Origin: Eretmocerus hayati
Lineage: Eukaryota > Arthropoda > Insecta > Hymenoptera > Aphelinidae
Assembly: GCA_029851415.1 (NCBI GenBank)
Contig: CM056741.1
Location: 163,605,685-163,669,684, forward strand
Direction of reading: 5' to 3'
Length of the DNA: 64,000 nt
Shown here in pieces: positions 1-11,153 of this stretch (within the stretch, counting starts at the first letter, position 1; each line of letters begins with the position of its first letter). Under the pieces are notes generated by a model, which saw only the letters and a program-made list of their open reading frames with translations, was not told where the DNA came from and did no database searches. The position numbers were made by a program, and so were the translations under genes.

Positions 1-544
1 CTCGGATTCTCGGCGTTCCGCAAATGTCACTAACATTGAGTTGAGGCAAGTTCAATTGGATTAATTGAGAAACGTAGTAGACTTTTGAAATGAGCCCCAT
101 GGGCATGCTCTATACGATGCATAGTCCCAAAGTTAGAACAAAATCAAACTCACTCTATTATGGTATGCTATAGGTATACTTTCTGGTGTTCAGTGTACGA
201 AATGTTAGCCCTGACGTTGGAGTTTCCGCTAACTCTGCCTAAATATTTTAATTTTTTCTTCAATGCACGAGATGTAGTTGAAACTTTTTTCATGTGACCT
301 CGCCAGGGCTGGATTTTTTTTATCTCACTAGGGATGCAAATATTTAGTCATGAATGATAAATAAAATCTTCATTTGAGTGCATGGATGATTCGGCGGTTT
401 GCTGAAAACTTGTAGGCATTTCTCAAGCTTCTAGAATTTACTCAAATTTTAAGAAAATTTTCAGTTTTGAATTATTTTGGAGTTCTGATGAAAGAGGAAA
501 TCAACTGTTTCAAATCAAGCGAAAGCACAAAATTCTGAACACAG
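1..544. other. Unannotated AT-rich DNA
   Basis: No open frame with splice signals, RNA gene or repeat was recognised by reading either strand. Confidence 0.5.
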
Positions 545-745
545 AAAAGACTTATCAGATTCGAAAAAATAGATTTTGCACCGAGAGTGTACCTCGCTTC
601 TGAGCGATTGGTTTTCGGCCTGGGTCGGAGGCGGAGGTTGATAATAATTCCTCGAAAGCGAGGAATCTCATGAACAAAAGGCGTGAATACTATTTTATGC
701 AAATTTATAGGCACCCAAACATCGAAAAATTGCAAAAATATATTC
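545..745 (-). repeat. H-family hairpin repeat, decayed half copy
   Basis: This stretch matches the right arm of the H-family palindrome at 16648-16985. Shared blocks are the ~50-nt hairpin (602-653), the phrase CTCATGAAC after it, the ACTATTTT block, and CACCCAAACATCGAAAAATTG at its far side. The outer stem GAGCGATT / AATTCCTC is only partly paired here, so this copy is older or more mutated than those at 16.8 and 63.2 kb. The reading frames crossing it in both directions are by-products. Confidence 0.7.
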
Positions 746-2815
746 CATTACAATTGCTCATTTTTTTCGATGCATCGATTTGAGATTCTTCATGTTTTGC
801 TGTTTGGAGCCCAATTCAGTGAATTCGACCCTGTCCAAATTATATATAAAAGTACGGTGATAACTGCACTTAGTGATCTGGTGACGAACATTTTCACATA
901 GAAATAGATGGAATGAAATAAAATTGAGATCTCAGAATGGAGTCGTTGATGAAATGAGCAAAAAGAATAAAATCGAGTTTTGAATATGAACCGGCATATA
1001 TTCAATCTAAGTTCAATCAAAATGCTCAAGAACAGTGACGGGGAGGCCTAAAAGTAGCACAAAATCCATAAAAATTACTCATCCAAACGCTCCAAACAGA
1101 TTCAATTCTACGATACCTTCAGCTACTCCAACCATTCCAATTCAATAAAATCGTCAATAGAATCAGATATGTCCTTTACAAAAAGTTACAGCGTTCAAAT
1201 AAATTTCTATGAGATCAGTTTTTCCAACATCTCGGGCAACAACAGCTTTTCTAGTTTGAGAGCGAAGGCAAACACTCCCAGATTCTCAGAGTAGTATAGT
1301 TGATACGAGAGTGAAAAAGAGAAGGATAGGAGAAAAATGAGGAGGAAAGAGGGTTTGTATGATCCGCGAGAAAGTTTGGAGAGAAGAGCGCGCGATAAGT
1401 AAACTCTGACTGCTCGCGAGTATAAGCATCAGGATCCTCGAGATCCTTTTGCAGCCGTATCTTGGACGCAAACTCGAATGACTGTATTTGTCAAGCTCAT
1501 CCGTTCGATTGTATATCCTTCACATATATCTTTTTGTGAATTTCAATTTTCGCAAGGATGCTCGGCTGATCGACAAAATTTTGTCCGGTTGAGGTCGATC
1601 AAATTCATTTTGGATCTTCGAAAAATCGATTTGGTAACTGAGTGGTATTTTTCAACCCTCAGGAATTAAAAATCATGTAGGACCTGAATAGAGCCAGTGG
1701 ACTGTCAGTTACGCATCATTAATGCGTAACAATACCAGAGGCGATATCTCAATGCTATCAAGACAATGTTATTCGCTCAAGTCTTAGACCTAAATTCACC
1801 ATTTAGTATGGACTGAAGGATGAATGGAGCACCAAGACTTGACATGAGAAATATAATACTGATAAATTACAACATTTAATAATTCGTCTGCGTTAGATTT
1901 GTATATACATAGAAATTTGTGAATCTGCATACAATCTCAAGAGTGACAGCTCTGAAATGACTATTGCAATCATTTAAAATATTGAGAAGGGATGAGATTA
2001 TTGGTCCATTTTGACAGAGAATATCAAATTTTGACTCAAGAAATTCTTAATTTGCTCAACGCATTTCAACAAATGACTAATGATTCGTCAGTATTGAATT
2101 CAATAGTGAGATCAAAACACATCACAAGTTATTGCGACACATATCAGGCAGATAGCATATGACATTATATCGCTGCGCAAACTCACACATCTTGTGTCCA
2201 AAAATCCAGAAGTTGAAAATTGAGTCTTTGCATGCCTACGCCGACTTTGTTCATTCAGTTTCTCGTACAGAATGATGATTTATCTTAAACCACATGTGAA
2301 AGTATGATTTTCATTTTTGTGTGTGTTTTTCCTATTGAACATCCCAGAAAAAGCAGGCTTCTGAGCCCAAGTATTGACCTATACCGAACTGGCATTTTGA
2401 CATAAAATAGCTTGCAAAAATGATGGAGTAAACATAGGAAACTCTCCACGTAGATTTTAGACATTTTAATTAATTGTTTACGCATAGATAAATCGATTCT
2501 TAGTGGGGTAGACTGATATCCACGAAATGGGCAAAGTAATGGTTACTTTTCGGATATGAATGCTCATGCCGCGCTCAGAATGTCAATTCTGGGCCTCTTC
2601 TCACGCTGACATTTGGTTATTTGACATGTTTCCTTGATTGCTCAGGACAAAGTGACCTAGAGGAAATCTAAGATTGTCTGTTAGTACTTTGAAAAATTCC
2701 TTCATTTTTAGTAGAAATCCCATCACTAGAAAGAGATACGAGGCTCGGGGTTTAATCTGATCATTCTGGTCATCAAACCTCAACCTAAGGGGGAGTAGTT
2801 GATTTACTTTTGTAG
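746..2815. other. Unannotated AT-rich DNA with one short hairpin
   Basis: The only structure seen is a 9-bp hairpin at 1708-1730 (GTTACGCAT / ATGCGTAAC around CATTA). Small open frames here lack convincing codon use or splice context. Confidence 0.45.
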
Positions 2816-3288
2816 AGTAAATCTGAGAATACTCTCAGTAACGATTACTCTGACGACGCTGGCGCTAAGGTATACGCGGAACTCCAAAAATTGCAGTCCA
2901 AGGAACTGAAAGACGATTTGATGGACCGGTCTAAAACTCTCGTGTCAGGTATATTTTAATAGAATGCATGTAGGATAATTGAAATCGAGTGATTCGAAGC
3001 TTGCTTGTCGAAATGGAAGACCAGCACACATTCTGGGTAAGTTTCCGGGATAATACCCACATATGTGTATAGATTGGATCAAAGCCGCATCTGTTGCAAT
3101 TAATTAGATCGTCCATCTTGATGGCGTGTATTGCGCATCTTCGATGTTCGCAGTAGATTACCCCGGAAGCTCGCCAAGAATCGCTTCACTCGTCCTAATA
3201 CAAGTACACTCAAGCATATTGAGATCGCGGCTAATCTATGAGAGTTGGTGATTAATCAAGCGAGAGATGCATCCCTGCAGTTCAATTG
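2816..3288 (+). pseudogene. Coding-looking relic, unidentified (possible exon plus broken frame)
   Basis: From 2816 a frame stays open for 48 codons directly after a pyrimidine-rich stretch ending TTTTGTAG, which would serve as an acceptor. Its product is acidic and helical-looking, with KVYAELQKLQSKELKDDL in the middle. A possible donor CAG|GTATAT follows at 2949. A second segment, 3122-3288, reads WRVLRIFDVRSRLPRKLAKN and on to a TGA at 3239, then continues with coding-like codons to 3288. Codons here are richer in G/C at third positions than the surroundings. I do not recognise the family. It could be an eroded retrogene, a retroelement fragment, or one genuine exon with chance sequence after it. 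The internal stop and missing start argue against an intact gene. Confidence 0.35.
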
Positions 3289-3299
3289 AGACGATTGAA

Positions 3300-4064
3300 C
3301 GCAGAGCTATCATATTATTTTCACTCACTTTCTGGTATGTTGTATATACACAGGCTATTTACCGAGCTTGTTGTCGAGTCAGAGAGGTTGTTCAGCTTCT
3401 TTGAAGATTAATTATTTGATTGACCTGTGGGGAATCTCGTTTAGTCTTTTATATAGCTATAATCTTCATGTTTTCTTGTATTTATTGATGCTTTAGGATT
3501 AGATCAGTATGCTCTATAGTTTTGTACATGCAATGAGTCGCATACGTTGGGAGAATGAAGTAAGCTTCCTGGTATGGTTTTCTTTGATTTTATGCTGGGC
3601 AATTTTTCGGGTACCCCAATTTTTCTATAGAGCAGTCTCAACGTTAGGACTGTCGACTCGATCAATATCCGTCTAAATCTTGGCATTTCATATGTCCACC
3701 TATACTATTTCAAAACACCAAATTGAGACTAATGAATATTTTATTGTTTTAATAAACAAAATTGTATCCATCTTGTTAATCTAGAATCAACCATTCTTCA
3801 TTGATGATAGAATGATTGGATTACAAATTGCTGAAACGCCTTTGTAGTTTCATTCTGTTTATCAATATTTTTGTACCCGTCTCATGATCATTTGTGCATT
3901 AGTCTTTACAGTTCGACTTTCTTAGCTGTATCTGGGTCCCTGATTTTTCACATTTCTGTATATAAATGATTCCACGATATGCCGCGTTTGTTTACTTCAT
4001 TTCTAAACTGTGAAAAATTTTTAGCAATTAAGAACTGAAAACAATTGGCTGCAACTTTTAACGT
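3300..4064. other. Unannotated AT-rich DNA
   Basis: Nothing supportable was seen on either strand. Confidence 0.45.
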
Positions 4065-4586
4065 TAAGGAAGTACCGCACCACTGGAGGGGGAAATATTT
4101 TCTACTTGAACAGAATCACTCGATGACTATTCTAATAGTTGGGTTACGATCAATGAAGCTCCCGGTGAATTTTTGTAAGCCCAGCAGTCATGGTTCTGGT
4201 GATATGAATCGACAAAATTTGACACTTTGTCTTAATCTTGACATATTCGTGACTTCATATCTTATTTCCATCGAAAATCTTTGTTTTTATATAAATGAGG
4301 TAGGCAATCGTTTTGAAAAAAAGTTAACGATAACTTCAGAGGCTTCTGTATCTATGAAAAAATTTCTGTCAAAAACTCAGCGTTGAGTTTCCTGATAGAG
4401 CTAAAAAACTGAAAAATCCCATAAGACCACGTGTTAAATGACCGAAAATGGATTAGCTATAACTTTTGTTCCGGGTAGGCGAAGTTCACCAAAATTTACA
4501 TCGAGTCTTTTGACACTAAAATCAACGTGTGTGACGAGTTTCATCAAAATCTCAGCGTTAAATCTCTTGGGTGCGGTACTTCCTTA
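4065..4586. mobile_element. Small non-autonomous DNA element with 17-bp perfect TIRs
   Basis: Positions 4065-4081 read TAAGGAAGTACCGCACC and 4570-4586 are its exact reverse complement, giving a 522-bp element. No transposase is encoded; the open frame on the plus strand here starts before the left TIR and is a chance frame. If the terminal TTA/TTAA belongs to the target, the left side is TTAA and the right TTAT, which is suggestive of a TTAA target site with one mutation but does not prove a superfamily. Confidence 0.7.
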
Positions 4587-5273
4587 TTTCTGGCCCCATC
4601 AATGGATTGTACACTGAACGCAGATTTCAATGATAAGTACTTTTTACAATATACTTAGGACAGATTACTTGGAATTGTTTTACTGTCATCGGCTTACGAA
4701 CTCATTGCAGGAGGATATTTATGTATGACTTATCACTGTTCAAATGAAAGGAGTTGACTTGCGTTTCATACGCTTGAGATCTTTTTGTCGACTTGTTTAT
4801 CATAGATTACTACTAAATACGTCATCACATATACGAGGAATCCTAAATCCAAAAACCGCAAAAGACCATTGACTTTCCTAAGGATTTAAATTATGGATGC
4901 AGGTGGTTGAAGATATCCCATAAGTCATCAAATGTTGTGTAGATTTAAATATAGAAAACATACATATTATCGTAAATACCACGATATCTGATGCATAAAT
5001 CGCTTCTTGTACACAAACATGCCTCTCGTGTGAAGTTTTTCCTGTCATTTAAAGACTGCATGGTATTTCATATTCGTGACTGATAACCTTAGACGTGCAC
5101 GACTTTGGACCAAAGTCGTTAAAGTCAATTTCACAATGTACGAAAAACTCCAATTGCGTTGAAGATAATTGTGATCTATTCGTAATTTTCTTGAAAGCTG
5201 ATTGACGATAAAATAGCGCACAGAATATCAAATAATGAGTTTTACCCAATCGACCCATTAATAACCCAAAGAA
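4587..5273. other. Unannotated AT-rich DNA
   Basis: No feature recognised. Confidence 0.45.
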
Positions 5274-6738
5274 TCCTACACACTAGAGTGACACTTATTC
5301 CCCGACTTTTCCGGATCCTTTGCGCACGTGCGGATATTTCTATTTCAAGATAAATCTAGATCAATAAAATTTTCTTGAGATTTTTAGAGGTAGCCTATAT
5401 AGTGCCCATTTTGACATACATTTTCGATTTTTTGCAGTTTTGAGACGTTTTTCGACGAAATCCGTCAGCTTTACTCGGGAAGCATTTGCAATACAAGTAG
5501 AATGAAGCAAACCGAGCTGGATAACATTGATTGGGATGGTCTTGGGAAACTTGCAACGCACGGAGCGGTTAGTTTCAGTTGAATCCAAGGGCCAGAACCG
5601 CAGAAATACAGTACTAAAATCACTTTTTATTGAAGTTTTCGAGTTCTCCTGCGCATACGTGATTTTCTGTGGTTTTGATAATATTTTCAATCGATAGCCC
5701 GTGCGATTTCCTTCAAAATGACCGTTGCTGAAAGTCAATTCGATGCAATGGGACCGGAGTAGTGAATCATTTTGGATGAAGTGAAGTCCAAAATGGAAAT
5801 CCGTGCAAATTGGTCGAGACCGCCTGCGATGCTGTCGATTTTGTCCAGCGTGTTTCTCTGGTGCCTCTGCGTCAAATCGACTTCGCCAAGGCGTCATTTT
5901 GAAGGAAATTGACCGAGCTTTCGAAATAAGTAAGCTACGGAGTGGTAATTTGATGGTGAGTTATAAAAAATTGAACATTTGATAGTTTTTTACCCAATAA
6001 AAAAGTGTTCTCAACTGTTGTGCGTAACTATATTGTTACTTACCAGCCACTTATTAACACGCCGCAGTCTACTAATTCCGATAGCCCAAACAATTTCCTT
6101 CAAAATGACCCCTTGGCGAAGTCGATTCGACGCAGGGAAACCAGAGCAATACGCTGAACAAAATCGAAACCATCGCAGTCGATCTCGACCAATTTCCATC
6201 TCGGACTTCACCTCATCCAAAATGATTCACTACTCCGGCCCCATTGCATCGAATCGACTTTTAGCAGTGGTCATTTTGAAGGAAATCGTACGGGCTATCG
6301 ATTGAGAATATTATCAAAACCGTAGAAAATCACTCATGCGCAGGAGAACTCGAAAACTGCGATAAAAAGTGATTTTAGGACTGTATTTCTGCCGTTCTGG
6401 CCCCATTTCGACCCTTGAATTCAACTAAAACTAGCCGCTCCGTGCGTTGCAAGTTTCCTAAGACCATCCCAATCAATGTTATCGAGCTCGGTTTGCTTCA
6501 TTCTACTTGTATTGCAAGTGCTTCCCGAGTAAAGCTGACGAATTTCGTCGAAAAACGTCTCAAAACTGCAAAAAATCAAAAATGTATGTCAAAGTGGGCA
6601 CTATATAGGCTACCTCTAAAAATCTGGAGAAAATTTTATTGATCTAGTTTTATCTTGAAATTGAAATATCCGCACGTGCGCGAAGGATCCAGAAAAGTCA
6701 GGAGGAAATGAGTGTCACCCCACTATACACCATTTGAG
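5274..6738. mobile_element. Large nested palindromic (foldback) element, about 1.46 kb
   Basis: The left arm (5274-about 5950) is an imperfect reverse complement of the right arm (about 6060-6738). Examples are GCGCACGTGCGGATATTTC on the left against GAAATATCCGCACGTGCG on the right, and the long match 5345-5590 against 6410-6660. Each arm also carries its own smaller inverted repeat: ATTTCCTTCAAAATGAC near 5707 and inverted near 5896 on the left, and the same pair near 6092 and 6271 on the right. The structure is therefore a hairpin of hairpins. The 178-codon minus frame and the 108- and 75-codon plus frames are mirror images of one another and follow from the palindrome; no transposase motif is visible. 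No clear target duplication was found. Confidence 0.8.
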
Positions 6739-6834
6739 GATTTTTATCATCTAATTCATAAAGTTAGATGATTGGTTATAAGTTAGTTTTCTTTCCATCA
6801 TAGTTTAGATCAAGTTTTAAAACTTCATCGTCGA

Positions 6835-7104
6835 ATGGGCACTCAAACCAAGTTAGAAAATCAAAATGATGACAATTCTCTACATCATCTTGTAGATAAC
6901 GAAAGGTTGACAACAGTAACTACCGGTTTTTATGCTTGTATGACACATGTTGAAACCGTACGCCTGTTGCTGGGCAAAACTTTGTCGTTGTTACCGTGTC
7001 AAGTTTGGGCGCCTCGTTATACGAGTACACTGATAATACCATTATTATTTTTACGAGGAAAAGCTGTACATAATCTTTGTTATTGGCTTCTAGATCAATT
7101 ATGA
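6835..7104 (+). pseudogene. Possible ankyrin-repeat relic (weak)
   Basis: The frame contains NDDNSLHHLVDNERL and then HVETVRLLL, which resemble the first helix and the second-helix end of ankyrin repeats. In a different frame shortly after (about 6996-7050), GASLYEYTDNT resembles an ankyrin loop and turn. A frameshift would be needed to join them, and the nearest ATG is not in a strong context. The similarity rests on short loose motifs, so a chance match is quite possible. No neighbouring exon was identified. Confidence 0.22.
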
Positions 7105-7849
7105 CTTTACGGAATTGGTTAGGTGATTGCTCCCAATTTCATCACCTGCAAGTAAGAAAGTACAGTTAACTTTCAAGTTTTAAACTCACTTTGTGGTACT
7201 TGAAGGATTTCAAAGCACATGTTCTGGGTCCAAGTAGTTGCCGAAAGAATCTTGCGTATCAGCATTTTTTGTAAACTTTGAACTTCAACGACCTTAAAAG
7301 TTTCATAATACGCCCTCCTTCTCGAATGCGCATATTGTTTGTGTTTCCAACTGTTTGAGTTCTTTCAATAATTTAATGATGAATGTTCAATTCACTAGCT
7401 CAGAATTTCTGATAGACTTGATCCTTCGTGTACCAGATGTAGATTCGATTCCCTTCTTGAGATCTGGAGGTAGTCATTTTACTGTAATTAGATTTCGTAA
7501 AAGAGACTTTCGGCGTCTCCATCTTCATCTTCTCGTGAAAGTTGGGACGTAATTACGTGAAATATGCCCCCGATCTCTTGCCTCTGTGACTGCAAAGTTT
7601 TGAGGACGTTTCCGTCCTCGATAGGACGTCTTCGTCTTTACAGTGAATAAATTCTACCATTTGCAGTGAGAGAAACCGAACTGAATTACATTAGTTAACA
7701 TGATATAGATCGCTCCATCTTGATTTCAATTTGGTGCTTGTAAAGATGTAAAGAGATTTTACTGATTCATCAAAGGTATGAATTTTGAAACTTACAGAAT
7801 ACTTTGAATGAGCAGAAAATTCAATTTCTACATTATTCGTAGAGGATAG
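7105..7849. other. Unannotated DNA with a small hairpin
   Basis: A 7-bp stem at 7602-7619 (GAGGACG / CGTCCTC) is followed by a third partial copy of GGACG. Nothing else was recognised. Confidence 0.4.
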
Positions 7850-8040
7850 GGCTGGGACATACATTGGCCCGGATCCACCCCAAATCCTTGAGGAGTATAA
7901 GATGGATTTGAGATACTCAAGGTTCGGAACGAGTTTTTCCCAGAATTCGGGTCCGGGAAATTCGTTTCAAACCATAAGTATCTAGAATCCGTTCGACTCT
8001 CAAAAACCCGAAGGGTCCGAATCAGTTCAGTCCCACACTC
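7850..8040. mobile_element. Possible short inverted-repeat element (weak)
   Basis: The left side begins AGGGCTGGGACATA and the right side ends CAGTCCCACACTC. The ends are roughly inverted and both carry GGGAC. The interior is rich in GGATCC/GGTCCG-like words on both strands. The ends resemble those of some hAT-type non-autonomous elements, but the match is loose and no 8-bp duplication is clear. Confidence 0.3.
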
Positions 8041-8656
8041 AGTAGAAAAAGGTATAGATTGGGAGTAATATCATAAACTTAAATCAGTTCATTCACATTC
8101 ACTTCGAGTTGATAATAGCTCTCAAAGATGAACGAAAATCATACAAGCAAATGAGATAACTCGTCCAGATTCAGACACAAGCTCAATTAAGCCAAACCAG
8201 AAGTGAGAATACTCCTTCAGAATCTCTATTCGAGTGTTAAAGACATGATTTAATGTAAATTAAGTTTCATAAAACTTGATTCGGCACCAGAATTTGAGTC
8301 TTGGGAGGGTGCTCGACGATAAATAGAAAATCGACGTCTCCTACAAATACCAGTGAATCAAAATGACCCATTTTCACATTACATACGTATTTCGTAACGT
8401 CGCGATGTTGTAATTCATACCCTTGTACACATTTTCAATTTATCCATTGTATCTGTAGAGTTCGACGGAATGAAACAGATTCTGATGTGAGGTTTTTTCC
8501 TTCTCCTCCTCCAATGGATTTTCAATTTTCTGAAAGGGTTTGACAACTTCTTCGGATGGCTTCGCCCTTGTGATACACTGCGTCAGAATGACCCCAGGAA
8601 ACTGTTTAACACTTTTTCTTATGTCGAGATTGTTTGAATGCCATTTGCCTCCAGTT

Positions 8657-8965
8657 TGACTCCAACTATCGGCTGTGTTAGGTGTAAAGGTCATCACCGC
8701 GCTCTTAGCCATCTACATCAGACGTGATTCTGGCTGGGATCAGCTTGACCCCAGTGTATCATTTGTGAACGCAAAATCTAGTTTGACGCTAGTACGTCGT
8801 GATTCGACAGCCACACACCAATTATCTTTAGTTTGAGACTCCAACTATCAGTTGGTGCAGGTGCCACCGCCCCGGATTCCTACTCTCAAGTCCGTCAGAC
8901 CTAATTTTAACTCGGGTCAACCTGACCCCAGTGTGCCATTTATGCACATCAAATCTCATCCGAAG
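8657..8965 (+). repeat. Two diverged direct repeats of about 130 bp
   Basis: Copy one begins AGTTTGACTCCAACTATC near 8655 and includes CAGCTTGACCCCAGTGT. Copy two begins AGTTTGAGACTCCAACTATC near 8830 and includes CAACCTGACCCCAGTGT. Both continue into CATTT(G/A)TG and AAATCT. A third fragment, GGGATCAGCTTGACC, lies at 22561. The family is unidentified. Confidence 0.5.
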
Positions 8966-9007
8966 AAAACTGTTTTCTGTCAATATTACATGATGTTGCG
9001 AATACAC

Positions 9008-9225
9008 ACTTACAAGGGGAGGACCAGGCCTTTGGGTCACCAACCCTTTCCAAAATTTTATTACAATTTGGTACTACCTAGAATCCGAAAAATCCAGAGT
9101 AACTCCGTCAAATGGGCCGCCTGGCCAAAGATATAGCCACTGAGATTAGCATTACCCGTTTAGGCTTATGTTAAAAAGTCATGTATATAGATATACTGGC
9201 AATGCTAACATTTTTGCTTGTAGCT
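9008..9225. mobile_element. Degraded P-family palindrome (left end and centre)
   Basis: ACTTACAAGGGGAGGACCAGG near 9009 resembles the left end of the P copy at 61999. TAGCATTACC near 9146 and GGCAATGCTAAC near 9198, with GTATATAGATATACTGG between them, match the centres of other P copies. The right arm is too diverged to place its end. Confidence 0.4.
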
Positions 9226-9559
9226 CTGAAGAGAAGGACCATTTGTCATTTATGATCGGTTTTGGAAGGATATCATTCGAGGTAAAGTCAAAGTCATAAA
9301 ATCAGGATTCTTGTTTCTAGAACGAATCCTTTTGATTTTGTTGAATGTTTTGATATTCTTTTTTACATTCTTTAAAAAATAGATGCACATGGATTTAACT
9401 AAAAATGAACTCCAATTTGGCGAATAGCTACAAATGAAGACAAACAGTGAGCTATATCTCCGCAAGTAAATTAGACGACGACTACTACAAATTTCCCTAA
9501 TCTCTCAAAAGATTCAAATCCCTACTGAGTATATTTATACGGAGCCCTGATGATACATT

Positions 9560-9850
9560 ACATCGGTAAATTGTAATGCGTGCAGTAGACGCCCCAACAT
9601 ACCTTCACAACGACGTCTCTATGAGCAAATCTGGCGAAACTGTAATGCCTCATCGTCGTCGTCGTCGGCGAGGCGCAAAGTCTCAAAGCTGCTGCAGCAA
9701 CTGCTAATTAGCTGCAGGCTGCTTTTGTGGCTCACTGTATAATAATACGAATGATGTCGGCTTCGGCGACGACGACCACGACAACGACTAACGAGCGTAG
9801 GTGCACCGCTTCGCCGTGGGTTTCACTGTACAGAAAGTCATGATATGTTG
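9560..9850. promoter_or_regulatory. CpG-richer block with homeodomain-like palindrome (possible regulatory DNA)
   Basis: Within AT-rich surroundings this block has many CG dinucleotides. It contains GTCGTCGTCGTCGGCGA (about 9655) and the roughly inverted GGCGACGACGACCACGACA (about 9765), flanking a core with GCTGCAGCAACTGCTAATTAG followed by CTGCAGGCTGC. CTAATTAG is a palindromic homeodomain core. These are sequence observations; an enhancer or promoter role is inference. Confidence 0.3.
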
Positions 9851-10303
9851 GTTAGATGATGATAATGATGCATAGAGAGAATTGCATCCTATATATACCT
9901 ATATTCGCACAACCCGAGGGCCGAGGGGCCAACTTTAAGCGTCGTAACTTGAACGCGTAAATTTTGCATCCTTGAGCATTTAGCCATCAGCATCAACATA
10001 ACTCTGCATATATAGATTTACAATATAGATATTCTGTTAGGCGATGTATTATATCTATATGGGACACGTACTGGTAGCCACTAGCGACAATTTTCACGGG
10101 GAACGAACATCCAAGTGTAATTATTCCCTTCCCCCTGCCTCCTCCTTCTCATCCTAGTTGATCTACCTAGTTGAATTTGAAATTTGCGCAAGGAGTCACG
10201 CTTGGGGCTAACACAGCCCTTCAATCTGTCTGCCCGTCTGGACTCTACGTCGATTTTGAATCTATATCTATAGAGTGAGTAGAAACCAGGCCAGTTTGCT
10301 TAC

Positions 10304-10488
10304 TTTGAAGCCCGACGGCGTGACGATTCTCGTTCTATCTATAAATGTCGATGCCATTCGTAGATTTGATGTAAAGGTCGAGGGTTTGATTTGGAGTGCA
10401 GTGCAAGCTTTGCTGATGTGCCCAGGGTGAGACTTAATTTGATGGCGATTCGCTTGGTGAGAGCGACGAGTCGATTTGCGGCGCAAGG
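10304..10488 (-). CDS. Candidate exon with ATG, minus strand (unidentified)
   Basis: Read on the minus strand, an acceptor-like ATAACAG precedes 10488, and a strong donor GTAAGC follows at 10303-10298. The frame is open across the whole interval and contains one ATG near 10358, from which it reads MASTFIDRTRIVTPSGFK up to the donor. GC content and CpG are higher than in the flanks. If real, this would be a first coding exon or a 5' UTR exon. The pyrimidine tract before the acceptor is poor, and no partner exon was found, so this is only a candidate. Confidence 0.25.
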
Positions 10489-11153
10489 CTGTTATCTATT
10501 GTAATCATAGAGCTTTTCGAATGATTAGAATGTTTTGAAATGGTGCTAGTGGTCTACATAGAAGGGATTTTTGGTGTCCAAGTGTGGTATTCATATTTTG
10601 AAATTATTTTAGTTGTAAGGGTACATTTGGCCTTTTGAAGATGAAAATTTTTGAATCAAGTTTGGTCATCCAGCAGAAAAAATTCGAGTGTACGGAATGC
10701 TCGGAATATGCGGAAGCCTACATTTTATTCCGAAGGAAACTCATTAGCTTAATTCCATTCCTGGTATCTCTTTTATCACGAGGAAAAAATTGAGTAATAC
10801 TCTGGTCCAGTGAATTTATTCCACAACTTCACTTCATTAATCTCACGAAGCTTGTTTGCTCGGTACTTTTTATTCTTGAAAACTTCTTAATTCGACTTCT
10901 AGTAGCTTCATTTCTGTAGTTTGTCTGAAAATTTTTTCCTCTTCATAATTAACTCTGTTTCTCCCTTAACCAATGGATACTTCACTTTGAAGTCAAAGCC
11001 ACTTTGAAACAAAAAATTTCCTTGACTTCTATTTGAAAAATACTGTCGCAAACCAGGAGCGCCTGAATCAAGGAGATGCTTGTCGGATATTGATTCATCC
11101 ATAAAAATAATGATGAAAAATGAGTTGCTACTTAATCCGTCGTAATGATACTA
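10489..11153. other. Unannotated AT-rich DNA
   Basis: Nothing supportable was seen; the small minus-strand frame at 10908-11102 has no recognisable motif. Confidence 0.4.

Noticed and set aside
5361..5897. 178-codon minus-strand frame
   Set aside because: Its residues reappear as plus-strand frames in the mirror arm at 5979-6642, so it is a palindrome reading and no transposase motif is present.
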